Part shown: positions 1 through 7,800 of the stretch, piece after piece
How positions within the stretch are numbered: the stretch's first letter is position 1
How the letters are laid out: every line of letters starts with the position of its first letter
Assembly: GCA_948517135.1 (NCBI GenBank)
Contig: CAORJJ010000047.1
Location: 1 to 15,287 of the forward strand
From: an uncultured Clostridia bacterium
Lineage (GTDB): Bacteria; Bacillota; Clostridia; TANB77; CAG-508
Direction: 5' to 3'
DNA: 15,287 bases
The notes under the pieces: generated by a model
The model's input: the letters and a program-made list of their open reading frames with translations, nothing else
What the model was told of the DNA's origin: nothing
Database searches by the model: none
Program-made: the position numbers and the translations under genes

Positions 1-267
1 CATTATATGTTTATCGATAGATTCTAAATATAAAGTAAAACTTTCTTCGTATCTATTCTTAAATTGAGCTGTTTTTGTAACATCATTTGCTTGTTCTGCT
101 GATTTTAATTGTTCATAAGATTTTACTGTACTACTTCTTTTTAAATTAATCATCATTCCATTAATACCAATTCTTGTAGGTATTAATAGTTTTGTTAAAG
201 TATCTGAAACTTTATTGAAAAAAGTTGTATCCTTTGAAATAACTTTTAAACTTCTCTCTTCAACCAC
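1..267 (-). CDS. Partial conserved-looking hypothetical protein downstream of yqfD
   Basis: This is the first 89 codons of a gene that runs off the left edge of the window. I chose the GTG at 267 because an AGGGTGA-type ribosome binding site lies about 7 bases upstream and the only nearby ATG in the leader is followed two codons later by a stop. The visible protein begins VVEERSLKVISKD. It is soluble-looking, with no signal peptide or membrane segment, and is rich in Lys, Glu and Ser with predicted helical character. It starts 18 bases after the yqfD stop, so it is almost certainly co-transcribed with yqfCD. In many Firmicutes the gene after yqfD is phoH, but these residues do not resemble the PhoH N-terminus. 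I do not recognise the family and assign no function. The frame is open without interruption to base 1. Confidence 0.8.
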   Translation of the reverse strand, partial: MVEERSLKVISKDTTFFNKVSDTLTKLLIPTRIGINGMMINLKRSSTVKSYEQLKSAEQANDVTKTAQFKNRYEESFTLYLESIDKHIM

Positions 268-285
268 TTTGATTCACCCTTTCAT

Positions 286-1470
286 CTAATTTGTTTTTAC
301 TTTTGTACCAATTTCTTCTTTTATTTCATAAATTAATTTTACTAACATTCCATCTTGTTCTGGAACTGTTTCTACTTCCTTTGTTTTATTTGAATATTGT
401 GATATATTATATTCATTTTCTAATTCTTCTTCTAGTTCTTTTACAATTTTGTCTTTTAGTTCGTTTTCACTATATTCTATCAATTCATTTCTTATCTCTT
501 TATTGGTTGCTTTTCTAATCTCAATTGGTAAGTAAAAATTAGAAAACAATTTTATTCTATTATTCGAATATATTGTATCATAATTTTCAAAATTTGAAAG
601 CCTTTTATTCAAATTTATTTTAAATTTATTTATACAAATTTCCCTTTTTATTTCCACATTTCCTGTCTCTACCTTTTTGTTTTGTAAATATGATTCCTTT
701 TGTTCCTTTTCTAAATAAATTACACCTGTAATATTGGCATCTGCATGTACTGGTCTAGGCTCAATATGTTCACCTTCCATAACACCTTCTACTAATAAAT
801 CTCCTTTTTTTACTTCTTGACCAACTTCAATTCTTGCAGTTCCATTATGAACAACAATTTTAGAAATAGTTGCATCTTGTTTTGCTACAATATTACATAT
901 CTCATTTTTATCAATTACTTCTGGTACTTCTATTGCCTCTTTTATATTTATAATTACATTTGTTCCTTTTATTGATATTCCTATCCATGAAATATCATCT
1001 CTTTCAAGTCTTATTGAATTACTTATTTTTTCTGTATCAATATCTTTTTTCAAGATTCCCTTACTTATACCAAATTCAGAAATTAATGCGCCTATTTCTT
1101 CTTTACTTATCTTTTCATTTCCATTAATTTCAATATTCCATACAAATTTTGTTGATATAAAAATAAAAATTGCAATTACTAAAATAGCAACTGCGAATAT
1201 TTTTCTTTTTCTATATTTATTTACAAAAAATGGGAATCCATATTTTTTATCAATTTTAATTTTGCATTTCGTCTTTTTAGCAATATGTCTAATATCTTTA
1301 AAATCAGATTTTAAAATTTTAACTTTTAAATATGTACTATTTTGTCTTTCAATATCAAGCATAACTATATTATTATTCTTGCATATATTTATAAATCGCT
1401 CAACAAAAAAGCCCTCTATAACTATTGTTACATAGCCTGAAAAGAACATATATATCCATTTAAAAATCAT
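286..1470 (-). CDS. yqfD: Sporulation protein YqfD
   Basis: This is a 394-aa membrane protein of the YqfD family, whose members are made in the mother cell during sporulation; in Bacillus subtilis yqfC and yqfD are in the sigma-E regulon. The N-terminus carries the family-typical block around residues 12-30 (GYVTIVIEG followed by ERFINIC). A basic stretch and one clear transmembrane helix follow at about residues 91-108. After it comes an outward-facing segment starting WNIEINGN (residues 111-118) that resembles a POTRA-like fold, and then a beta-rich region with a V-x-x-G-x-x-V-x-x-G-D-x-L-V pattern around residues 210-230 that recalls biotinyl/lipoyl-type hairpins. The C-terminus is a Glu/Lys-rich helix. 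Length is normal for the family. The start at 1470 is one base past the yqfC stop, so the two are translationally adjacent. The exact biochemical role is not known from the family. Confidence 0.93.
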   Translation of the reverse strand: MIFKWIYMFFSGYVTIVIEGFFVERFINICKNNNIVMLDIERQNSTYLKVKILKSDFKDIRHIAKKTKCKIKIDKKYGFPFFVNKYRKRKIFAVAILVIAIFIFISTKFVWNIEINGNEKISKEEIGALISEFGISKGILKKDIDTEKISNSIRLERDDISWIGISIKGTNVIINIKEAIEVPEVIDKNEICNIVAKQDATISKIVVHNGTARIEVGQEVKKGDLLVEGVMEGEHIEPRPVHADANITGVIYLEKEQKESYLQNKKVETGNVEIKREICINKFKINLNKRLSNFENYDTIYSNNRIKLFSNFYLPIEIRKATNKEIRNELIEYSENELKDKIVKELEEELENEYNISQYSNKTKEVETVPEQDGMLVKLIYEIKEEIGTKVKTN

Positions 1471-1471
1471 A

Positions 1472-1753
1472 TTACTCTCCTATATTTTTTCTATTTTCAA
1501 AATCTATATTTTCTATTTTTCCACTTACTAAAATATCATCATCTGTCATTTGATTTAATTTTAAATTAAATCCATTTATATTAATATTTCCAATTTCAGT
1601 ACTTATCCTAGCAAAATAATCTTCATATTCTATAATTCCTTTAAAATTTTCAATCATTATTTCATTAAATCCTGTTATTGTAATCTTAGGAATATTGGAA
1701 ATAACCTCTCTTGGGATCTCTAAAAATTTACTAACTCTACTATAATCTTTCAT
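1472..1753 (-). CDS. yqfC: Sporulation protein YqfC (YabP/YqfC family)
   Basis: This small protein of about 93 aa belongs to the YabP/YqfC family, which contains small beta-rich sporulation proteins. Diagnostic stretches are LEIPREVISNIPKITITG, then IENFKGIIEYEDYFARIST, and then a GNINI-x-GFNLKLNQM-x-x-DDILVSGKI block. The frame is open back to an ATG at 1807, but I prefer the internal ATG at 1753. It has a GAGAGG ribosome binding site 9 bases upstream, it gives the usual family length, and the family's conserved region starts soon after it, whereas the ATG at 1807 has no good site. The gene sits directly upstream of yqfD, the standard pairing. Its ribosome binding site lies inside the 3' arm of a long hairpin, which is unusual and is listed separately. 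Confidence 0.9.
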   Translation of the reverse strand: MKDYSRVSKFLEIPREVISNIPKITITGFNEIMIENFKGIIEYEDYFARISTEIGNININGFNLKLNQMTDDDILVSGKIENIDFENRKNIGE

Positions 1754-1756
1754 AAA

Positions 1757-1803
1757 ATAAAACCTCTCTTTTTTATTTATATATTCAAAAAGAAAGGTTT
1801 TAT
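1757..1803 (-). promoter_or_regulatory. Hairpin burying the yqfC ribosome binding site (possible attenuator)
   Basis: In the minus-strand transcript, bases 1803-1787 pair with 1773-1757 to give a 17-bp stem. It is continuous if one G-U wobble (positions 1766/1794) is allowed, and the loop is 13 bases. The 3' arm contains the GAGAGG ribosome binding site of yqfC (about 1768-1763) and is followed by a short run of T just before the ATG at 1753. Transcripts reading through from the sipW/DUF4116 genes would therefore carry a masked site, or could partly terminate here. What is seen is the inverted repeat and its overlap with the site; a regulatory role is inference. Confidence 0.65.
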
Positions 1804-1812
1804 TCATAATTT

Positions 1813-2343
1813 TTATTCACTTAATATAGCTTTTATCTCTTCATCACTTCGAAGTCTTGGAGAAATATATTCTATTACTTTATTTTTGCCTTTAGTAACT
1901 GCACAAATTGCAACATCTTTATCGTCTCTTAATCTGAAACTAGCATATTTTAATATTATAGGCTTATTATTAACAGCTTCAAGCACTACATCCTTATCAT
2001 CTCTTAATTCTTTGCTAGCAAAATATAACACTTGCCCATCATTTTTTGCTGCTGTAAGTAGTACATCTTTATCTCCTTTTAATTTATCGCTTGCATAACA
2101 ACAAGTCCAACCTGCTTGAGAAACAGCTGTAATGATTACTTCTTTGTCATCTTTTAATCTATCACTTGCAAATTCAAGTGCTCCACCATCAATTTTAACA
2201 GCAGTTAAAATAACTTCTTTATCATCACGAATTTCATCATTTGCCCATTCAATTAATATTGGCATTGTTTTTACTCTTTCTAAATAGAACTCTCTATCAT
2301 TTGTTTTTTCTTTTGCTTCTATAATTTCAGGACTATCTGCCAT
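1813..2343 (-). CDS. DUF4116-type tandem repeat protein
   Basis: This is a 176-aa protein made almost entirely of about six tandem 25-residue repeats. Each has the pattern A-S-x-x-L-(R/K)-D-D-K-(E/D)-V-x-x-x-A-V followed by a variable Gly/Asn-containing turn. The Asp-Lys pairs fall at residues 41, 66, 91, 116 and 141, exactly 25 apart, with a degenerate sixth copy near 167. This matches the Pfam family of unknown function DUF4116, as I recognise it from memory. There is no signal peptide or membrane helix, so it is probably cytoplasmic, and the repeats are likely paired helices forming a solenoid that could act as a scaffold or binding surface. The start at 2343 has an AAGGAGAT site. The gene begins 14 bases after the sipW stop, so it belongs to that operon. 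No enzymatic function can be proposed. Confidence 0.85.
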   Translation of the reverse strand: MADSPEIIEAKEKTNDREFYLERVKTMPILIEWANDEIRDDKEVILTAVKIDGGALEFASDRLKDDKEVIITAVSQAGWTCCYASDKLKGDKDVLLTAAKNDGQVLYFASKELRDDKDVVLEAVNNKPIILKYASFRLRDDKDVAICAVTKGKNKVIEYISPRLRSDEEIKAILSE

Positions 2344-2357
2344 ACTTATCTCCTTGT

Positions 2358-2969
2358 TTAAAAATAAAATTCTGATTTCTTCTCATATTTTTCTCTTGTT
2401 AATTTTCTAGAAATTTTTCTATTTTTAATTCTTATATCATACAACAAAATTGCTATTAATAGTACTATACAAAATCCAAAAAAGAAATTATTTTTTAGTA
2501 TTTTTACAACACTACCAAACTTTGGCATTGTATAAATAACTTTTCCTACAACAGAATTGTATTTTACAATCTCATCATCTTGAACCTCATTATTATCACC
2601 TTTTGTAATAAAAGAGTATTCTCCATCATCATTAGCAATTTGTATAATTCTATGAGTTATAAGCTTCCCATCACTATTTTTAAAAGTTATTATATTTCCT
2701 ACTTTATATTTATTACTTGGATACCCTTTTTTTACTATAATAATATCATTTACTTTTAGTTTTGGTCTCATACTTTCTGATGATATTGTATATACATCTA
2801 TATTAAGAAAACTAGGAACTTCATGAGAATTTCCTAGTTCCAAAATAATTAAAAATAAACTAAATATTATTGTAGGTATTAGTAATATATATAAGATTAA
2901 GATGAAAAGCTTTTTTATCTTATGCTTTTTTTCTATTTTTTTTGATATAATATCTGGTTCATATCTCAT
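2358..2969 (-). CDS. sipW: SipW-type (ER/archaeal-type) signal peptidase I
   Basis: This is a 203-aa membrane-bound type I signal peptidase that cleaves signal peptides from exported proteins on the outer face of the membrane. A helix spans about residues 20-44. The nucleophile is Ser66 in the box TISSESMRP. The second catalytic residue is His106 in LITHRI, not the Lys of ordinary bacterial LepB enzymes, which places it in the SipW/ER-type group. The third conserved box, TKGDNN with Asp125 and Asp131, is intact. A second membrane helix lies near residues 163-178, giving N-in/C-in topology, and the tail is basic. In Bacillus, SipW processes TasA and TapA. Here the TasA-like proteins lie further upstream on the same strand and are the obvious candidate substrates. 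The start at 2969 has a GAGAGGG site, and the preceding gene ends 15 bases away, indicating an operon. Confidence 0.93.
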   Translation of the reverse strand: MRYEPDIISKKIEKKHKIKKLFILILYILLIPTIIFSLFLIILELGNSHEVPSFLNIDVYTISSESMRPKLKVNDIIIVKKGYPSNKYKVGNIITFKNSDGKLITHRIIQIANDDGEYSFITKGDNNEVQDDEIVKYNSVVGKVIYTMPKFGSVVKILKNNFFFGFCIVLLIAILLYDIRIKNRKISRKLTREKYEKKSEFYF

Positions 2970-2984
2970 ATATACCCTCTCATT

Positions 2985-4592
2985 TTATTGTTTCTTCATA
3001 ACTATTGGTTTTACATTTTCAACAAATTCAATCTCAGACATAGAAACATCACTTCTTTGAATATTGTTGTAATCAACGATTTTTTCAACACATTGCATTA
3101 GTTCATCTAGGTTTTCTTCTAAATCAACTTTTTCTACATTTAAATTTAAAATTTTATATCTATTTGCAATTATTGATGTAATATCACTTTCTTCTATTAG
3201 TTTTATATTATTAAGCATTACTTTGTATGGTTGATTGATAAAATCTATTAATTCTTGTACTTCACCATCAACATTAATATCAGGATCATCTATATATTGT
3301 TCTTTTACTCTATTATATACATATGTATAAAAAGATACTGCAATTTTTAACATATATTTTAATGTACATGTATCATCAACAAATTCCGCAATTCTAAGAT
3401 TTATTCCTGCATCATCTAGTTCTTGGTATAATTTCTTAATTTCTTTAATTTGTGTATTTGAAGCAACTGGGAATTCATAAACTTTACGTTCTAATTTCTT
3501 TTTAAAGAATATAAATAAAGGATTTTTTATTCTTTTAATAATTTTCTTATTATTTTCATTTTCTTTTAATAACGCTTGCTCTTTTTTATTAACTGCTTTT
3601 AATTTCTCATCATATTGAGTTTTAAAAGAATCCTTATTTTTACATCTTTCTTTTAAATCATCTAATATGTATTTATATTTTTTATATGTATTATATTCCT
3701 GAAGTGTGTTTAATAATTTTCCAATACTTTTATTTACTTCTGTTTGCTTTTCAGGTGAAAGTGAATAATAATTTAATGAACATATTCTATTATATAAATT
3801 TGCCATTTCTTTATCATTAAAGTCTTTAGATTTCCATTCACCATTGGTAAATTTTTCAATAATATATTTGCTATCTAGTCTTTTCAATTTTATTAATTCT
3901 TTATTTAGTTCAAAATATCTTCTAACTAAACCATTTTTATCTAATGTCATATTTTTTAATGTTCTATCATTTCTTTCTTTTAGTTCCTTTTCAAACTTTT
4001 TAGAATTTATATTATAAAGGTATCTCATATTTAATTCAATATGAATTACTATGTCTGGACATTTCCAATAAATTGTTTCAAATGTTTTCTTTAATTTTTC
4101 TGATGTTAAACTACCATCAGATGTTTCTTCAAAAAATACTTTCATATAATCATTTGTATATTGACTATAATGAAAATCATTTTCTGTAAGTATTATTCCA
4201 TAATCTCTAAATTTTTCTAAAAATAATTTAATATTTTTATTTACTAATTCTAAATTCCCCTCAAAAAAGCAATCTAAACTATGGTTTATTTTATCAAACC
4301 CTAGTTTTTCAAATGGAGTATTTAATTCATTAAATAATTCAATATCTTTAATACTTTCTATACTTTTAGATAATTCAGAAATTTTAGGATTTTCAACAAC
4401 ATCTAAAATTGAATCATATCTATCTTGAATTGTATTCCAAATAGATTTATTAATTTGCTCAGCTTCTTCAATAAATTCATCAACTTTTTCTACATATTTT
4501 GCTCTGTTTTTCTTAGTATTAACTGGTAAAACACTTAAAACTTCTTTGTTTGTTGAGATATATTGTTCAAATTTTTCTAATATATCACTCAT
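2985..4592 (-). CDS. Orphan cytoplasmic coiled-coil protein of 535 aa
   Basis: I do not recognise this family. The product is a 535-aa, highly charged, helix-rich protein without signal peptide, membrane segment or visible catalytic motif. The N-terminal 60 residues are rich in Glu/Lys with an EEAEQINKSIW segment. The central part has several Leu/Lys/Glu heptad-like stretches, notably around residues 215-240 and 300-360, suggesting coiled coils. A basic patch (KRIKNPLFIFFKKKLERK) lies near residue 355. Its C-terminal third is acidic. The start ATG at 4592 overlaps the TGA of the 41-aa ORF in an ATGA arrangement, so translation is probably coupled. It is followed 15 bases later by sipW, which suggests a role connected with that peptidase or its substrates, for instance as a cytoplasmic scaffold, but this is guilt by association only. 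Confidence 0.82.
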   Translation of the reverse strand: MSDILEKFEQYISTNKEVLSVLPVNTKKNRAKYVEKVDEFIEEAEQINKSIWNTIQDRYDSILDVVENPKISELSKSIESIKDIELFNELNTPFEKLGFDKINHSLDCFFEGNLELVNKNIKLFLEKFRDYGIILTENDFHYSQYTNDYMKVFFEETSDGSLTSEKLKKTFETIYWKCPDIVIHIELNMRYLYNINSKKFEKELKERNDRTLKNMTLDKNGLVRRYFELNKELIKLKRLDSKYIIEKFTNGEWKSKDFNDKEMANLYNRICSLNYYSLSPEKQTEVNKSIGKLLNTLQEYNTYKKYKYILDDLKERCKNKDSFKTQYDEKLKAVNKKEQALLKENENNKKIIKRIKNPLFIFFKKKLERKVYEFPVASNTQIKEIKKLYQELDDAGINLRIAEFVDDTCTLKYMLKIAVSFYTYVYNRVKEQYIDDPDINVDGEVQELIDFINQPYKVMLNNIKLIEESDITSIIANRYKILNLNVEKVDLEENLDELMQCVEKIVDYNNIQRSDVSMSEIEFVENVKPIVMKKQ

Positions 4593-4714
4593 TTCTCATC
4601 AGTACCTTTCAATTTTTTTTCTTTTTCTAAAAAAGCCATATATTCTTCTGATTTCTTATATAACTCTAATAGTTCTTCGTTACTTAATTCTGATAATTCA
4701 AAATTTTTATCCAT
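4589..4714 (-). CDS. Small acidic ORF (41 aa) translationally coupled to the 535-aa gene
   Basis: The 41-codon frame starts at ATG 4714, preceded by an AAAGGAA ribosome binding site, and ends in a TGA that overlaps the next gene's ATG by the ATGA arrangement. The peptide begins MDKNFELSELSNEELLELY and is strongly charged and amphipathic, consistent with one or two helices. A promoter with good spacing lies directly upstream, making this the first gene of the operon. It may be a real small protein, perhaps a partner of the following coiled-coil protein, or a leader whose translation controls the 535-aa gene. The good initiation site and the precise overlap argue that it is translated. It resembles no family I know. 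Confidence 0.68.
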   Translation of the reverse strand: MDKNFELSELSNEELLELYKKSEEYMAFLEKEKKLKGTDEK

Positions 4715-4755
4715 TGTATTAATTCCTTTCAAGAAATTATTTTTATTCCGTAATT

Positions 4756-4784
4756 ATTATATATTAATTTAAAATTCAAGTCTA
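4756..4784 (-). promoter_or_regulatory. Sigma-A-type promoter of the sipW operon
   Basis: On the minus strand, TAGACT (4784-4779) and TATAAT (4761-4756) are separated by 17 bases, and the -10 matches the consensus fully. It lies about 40 bases upstream of the ATG at 4714 and downstream of the hairpin that follows the giant gene, so the 41-aa/535-aa/sipW/DUF4116 genes have their own start of transcription. Confidence 0.65.
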
Positions 4785-4789
4785 TACTT

Positions 4790-4811
4790 TTTATGTTAAA
4801 TTTATGTTAAA
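4790..4811. repeat. Tandem 11-bp direct repeat upstream of the sipW-operon promoter
   Basis: Two perfect head-to-tail copies of TTTATGTTAAA occupy 4790-4800 and 4801-4811, ending five bases upstream of the -35 element at 4784. One unit equals about one helical turn, so both copies present the same face of DNA. They could be an activator site or an UP-like element; in AT-rich DNA chance is also possible. Confidence 0.5.
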
Positions 4812-4820
4812 TTTATTTTC

Positions 4821-4856
4821 TCAAAGAGGCTTATTTTAAATAATAAGCCTCTTTGA
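4821..4856 (-). terminator. Hairpin terminator after the giant surface-protein gene
   Basis: A perfect 15-bp inverted repeat (4821-4835 with 4842-4856, loop of 6) begins seven bases beyond the stop codon of the 2651-aa gene. Its core is AGAGGCTTATT pairing with AATAAGCCTCT. The stem is strong for such AT-rich DNA. The T-run on the minus-strand side is poor, whereas the plus-strand side is followed by a T-rich stretch, so it may act in both directions or mainly as a transcript-stabilising 3' end. Confidence 0.7.
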
Positions 4857-4863
4857 TTTGTTC

Positions 4864-7800
4864 TTATTTTATTATTATATAAGAGAATACATCACCTATT
4901 GGTTTATATACTGTAACTATTTCATGTGTAATATCTGGTTTTGTAATTGATGTATTAGTTGTTGTATTTGTTCCTGGTATAATTGGTAATGTTTCTGATG
5001 TATTAGTATCAGGATTTATAACAACTTCTCTTTCTTCTTGACTTATATCATATAGTGTAAATACCAATCTATAAGTTCCTGTAACTAGTTTCTCACCATC
5101 TAATGGTGGTTTTATTTTATATTTCAAATTAAAGACTGCATCACCTAAGCTTGAAGAATTTGATTTTATATTTTCTGTGCTAACAGCTTCATATTCAATT
5201 TTTCCTTCGTTTTCAATTTCTTTAGGTGCTTTTGTTAAAACTTGTCCTTCTTCTGAAATTAATTCTACATAATCTGCTAAATCAACAGATTGATAATTTT
5301 TATTATATATTTTTTCAGTAGTTATTTCTCCTTTTTCACCATATTCTCTTCTTTCTAAAGATACTGTAATATATGGAGTTGTTAATGTAGAATTATATTC
5401 TAATTGTACATCTAATGTATTAGATGTTTCTTCATCTCTTGAAGCATATCCTTGTTCATTAAGTGTTAGACCAGTACTACAATCAATTACAGCTTGATTA
5501 TCTGGCAATTTTGAATTTAATCCATATCTATTATTAACAATATTTAAGTCTATTGTATCCTCTGCTAAATGTTTTTCTGTTCCATAATATTTACCATCAG
5601 CAGATGCAAATGTTTTAATTGAAAGTTTATATGCACCTGAAGCAAGTGAACTATTAGTTGCATTTATTACTAGTCTCTTAGAAACATTTGCTACAATATC
5701 ATTTAATTTGACTCTTATTGTACCATCACTTCTTGGATGATATCTTGTTCCATCTATTTCAATCCATGTTCCTAACAATTCAGAACCTTGAACTTCTCTA
5801 CCATCTTTTGTTAAAGTTACTACTGCCCCTAGTTTTTTATTAAAGTATTGAGTATTTGTAGGAGTAGCACCTTCAACTTGCTCTGTTGAGAATGATGTTC
5901 CAACAGTAATACTTGCTGTATTTCCAACATATAAATTTTGAATTCTAGGAGATATTGAAACTCCATTTTGTGAATTTGCTCTATATACATTATATTTTGT
6001 TCTATGAGCTGATAATTGTGATGATATTAGTCCAATATTTAACTCTGGTATATTTGCATCATTTAATTGCTCACTATGTAATTCAATAGTCATTTCTGGA
6101 TCTGAAGTAATTTTTGCATTTTCTCCTTCTGGAAAATCTACATCTTTAAAATCAACTATAAATATAAATGCTTCATAATGGAATTTTAAATTTGAATCAT
6201 AATAACTATTATTCATTAAAGTTTCATTATATAATTCTTTTTTATCTCCATCTTTACTTCCCATAGCAATAAAATCTTTTAAGTAAAATACATTTTGCGC
6301 AGTTTTTACTGTATAATAATAGAATTTTGGTTCATTATTTTTTGATAAATCTACCATTGTTATGTTTGTTTTTTCTGGAAGCATATAACTAGTATTTAAT
6401 ACTCTTGTTAATTTTTCATAATATTCATCATTCTTTTTACTTCCATTTATTACTTGATCTCTAAAATTCCTTTGAGATAATTCTAAAAATGTTGAAAAAC
6501 TACTATCTGTTGTTATATCTGTTGCTGATGTTGTAAATAAATCATATTTAACACCTGGTGTTATAGCTGCATTATACCCAGTATCTTTATCCAATTGCAT
6601 ACTCATAGAAAGATGTATAACAACTTCTACTGTATAAAGATTTGGCCCTTCCATATAGCTTAAATTCATAAGAATTTCACCAGTACCTAATTTTTTATTT
6701 TCTTCAATTTCAACATTCTTTGAGTGATATAAATATAAACCAACAGTTGTTGTTGTATCAGCATTTTCAAATGTGTATTGCTCATCTCCTGTAAATAAAC
6801 CTTTTCCATCCTCATATTTAAAATTTGTACTAGCATCACTTGCCCAACCAACATTTCCCGTTTTCATTGCTAATGCAAATTTTGTATTTGCATCTTCAGA
6901 AATATTTTCTATTTCAGATTTATCTACTAAAGTTATATTATCATCTTCCCAATTTACTGAGAAATCTTGAATTGTTAATGTACCATTTTTCTTTATTGCA
7001 TCTAATTCTTTTAAAGAAACATCTACTGCACCTAGAGTTGAATAGTTTGTTACTATTAAACTATCTGCTGTTATTTCAATACGTTTTAATCTATTTAAAC
7101 CTGTATACCATGCATAATATTGATAATCTTTTGGTGTTGGCTCAATGTATCCATAATAAGAACCTGTTGAATTATATTGATCACTTGTAAGATTATTTTC
7201 TTTTTGTAATTTATCAGCTTCAGGTGTAAGTATTTCATATGCTGTATAAAAACCATTTTTAGTAATATCATGTTCAGGATCTCTTTGATGCAATCCTAAT
7301 ACATATGAAGTTGTAAAGTTTCTTTCTCCCCATACTGGAGCTTTTCCAATTTCATAATTTTCATCATATATACCTGAATATAAATTCTCTCCTTGATATA
7401 CACCAAAGAATGTCATTCCCTCGACATGTCCATATTCACCTTGAACATCTTCTCTGGCTGATATATTTAAGTTTGAACCATTATATAAGTATATTCTGTT
7501 ATCAACATTTTTTGTAACTGTTATTCCATCTTCTGAGAAAGTTACCTCAGCTGGAACTTCAGTTCCATCTTTATCTACCATACTATAAAAACTTGATAAT
7601 CTGTTTGCTCCATTTTCTAAATAAAGCATTGTTCCATTTTTTATTGTTAATTTTCCTATAATATTAAATGCATATGCAACATCTTTAAAATAAGTATTAG
7701 TACTATCAGTAGTACCTTCTAAATTCATAACAGAATTATCAATTACAACATTTGTTGCTCTTTGAACTGAAATTCCTTTTTTAATAATTTTATTTTCTCT

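Noticed and set aside
291..518. Plus-strand open frames opposite yqfD, the giant gene and the TasA-like gene
   Set aside because: They are Leu/Ile/Ser/His-rich mirror images of AT-rich coding DNA, lack ribosome binding sites and lie fully within well-supported genes on the other strand.
1754..1807. Upstream ATG at 1807 as the start of yqfC, giving 111 aa
   Set aside because: It lacks a good ribosome binding site, adds 18 residues not typical of the family, and its codons coincide with the hairpin. The ATG at 1753 has GAGAGG at good spacing.
4980..5000. Sortase signal near the C-terminus of the giant protein (LPIIPGTNT)
   Set aside because: It is not LPxTG, and no hydrophobic helix with a basic tail follows it.
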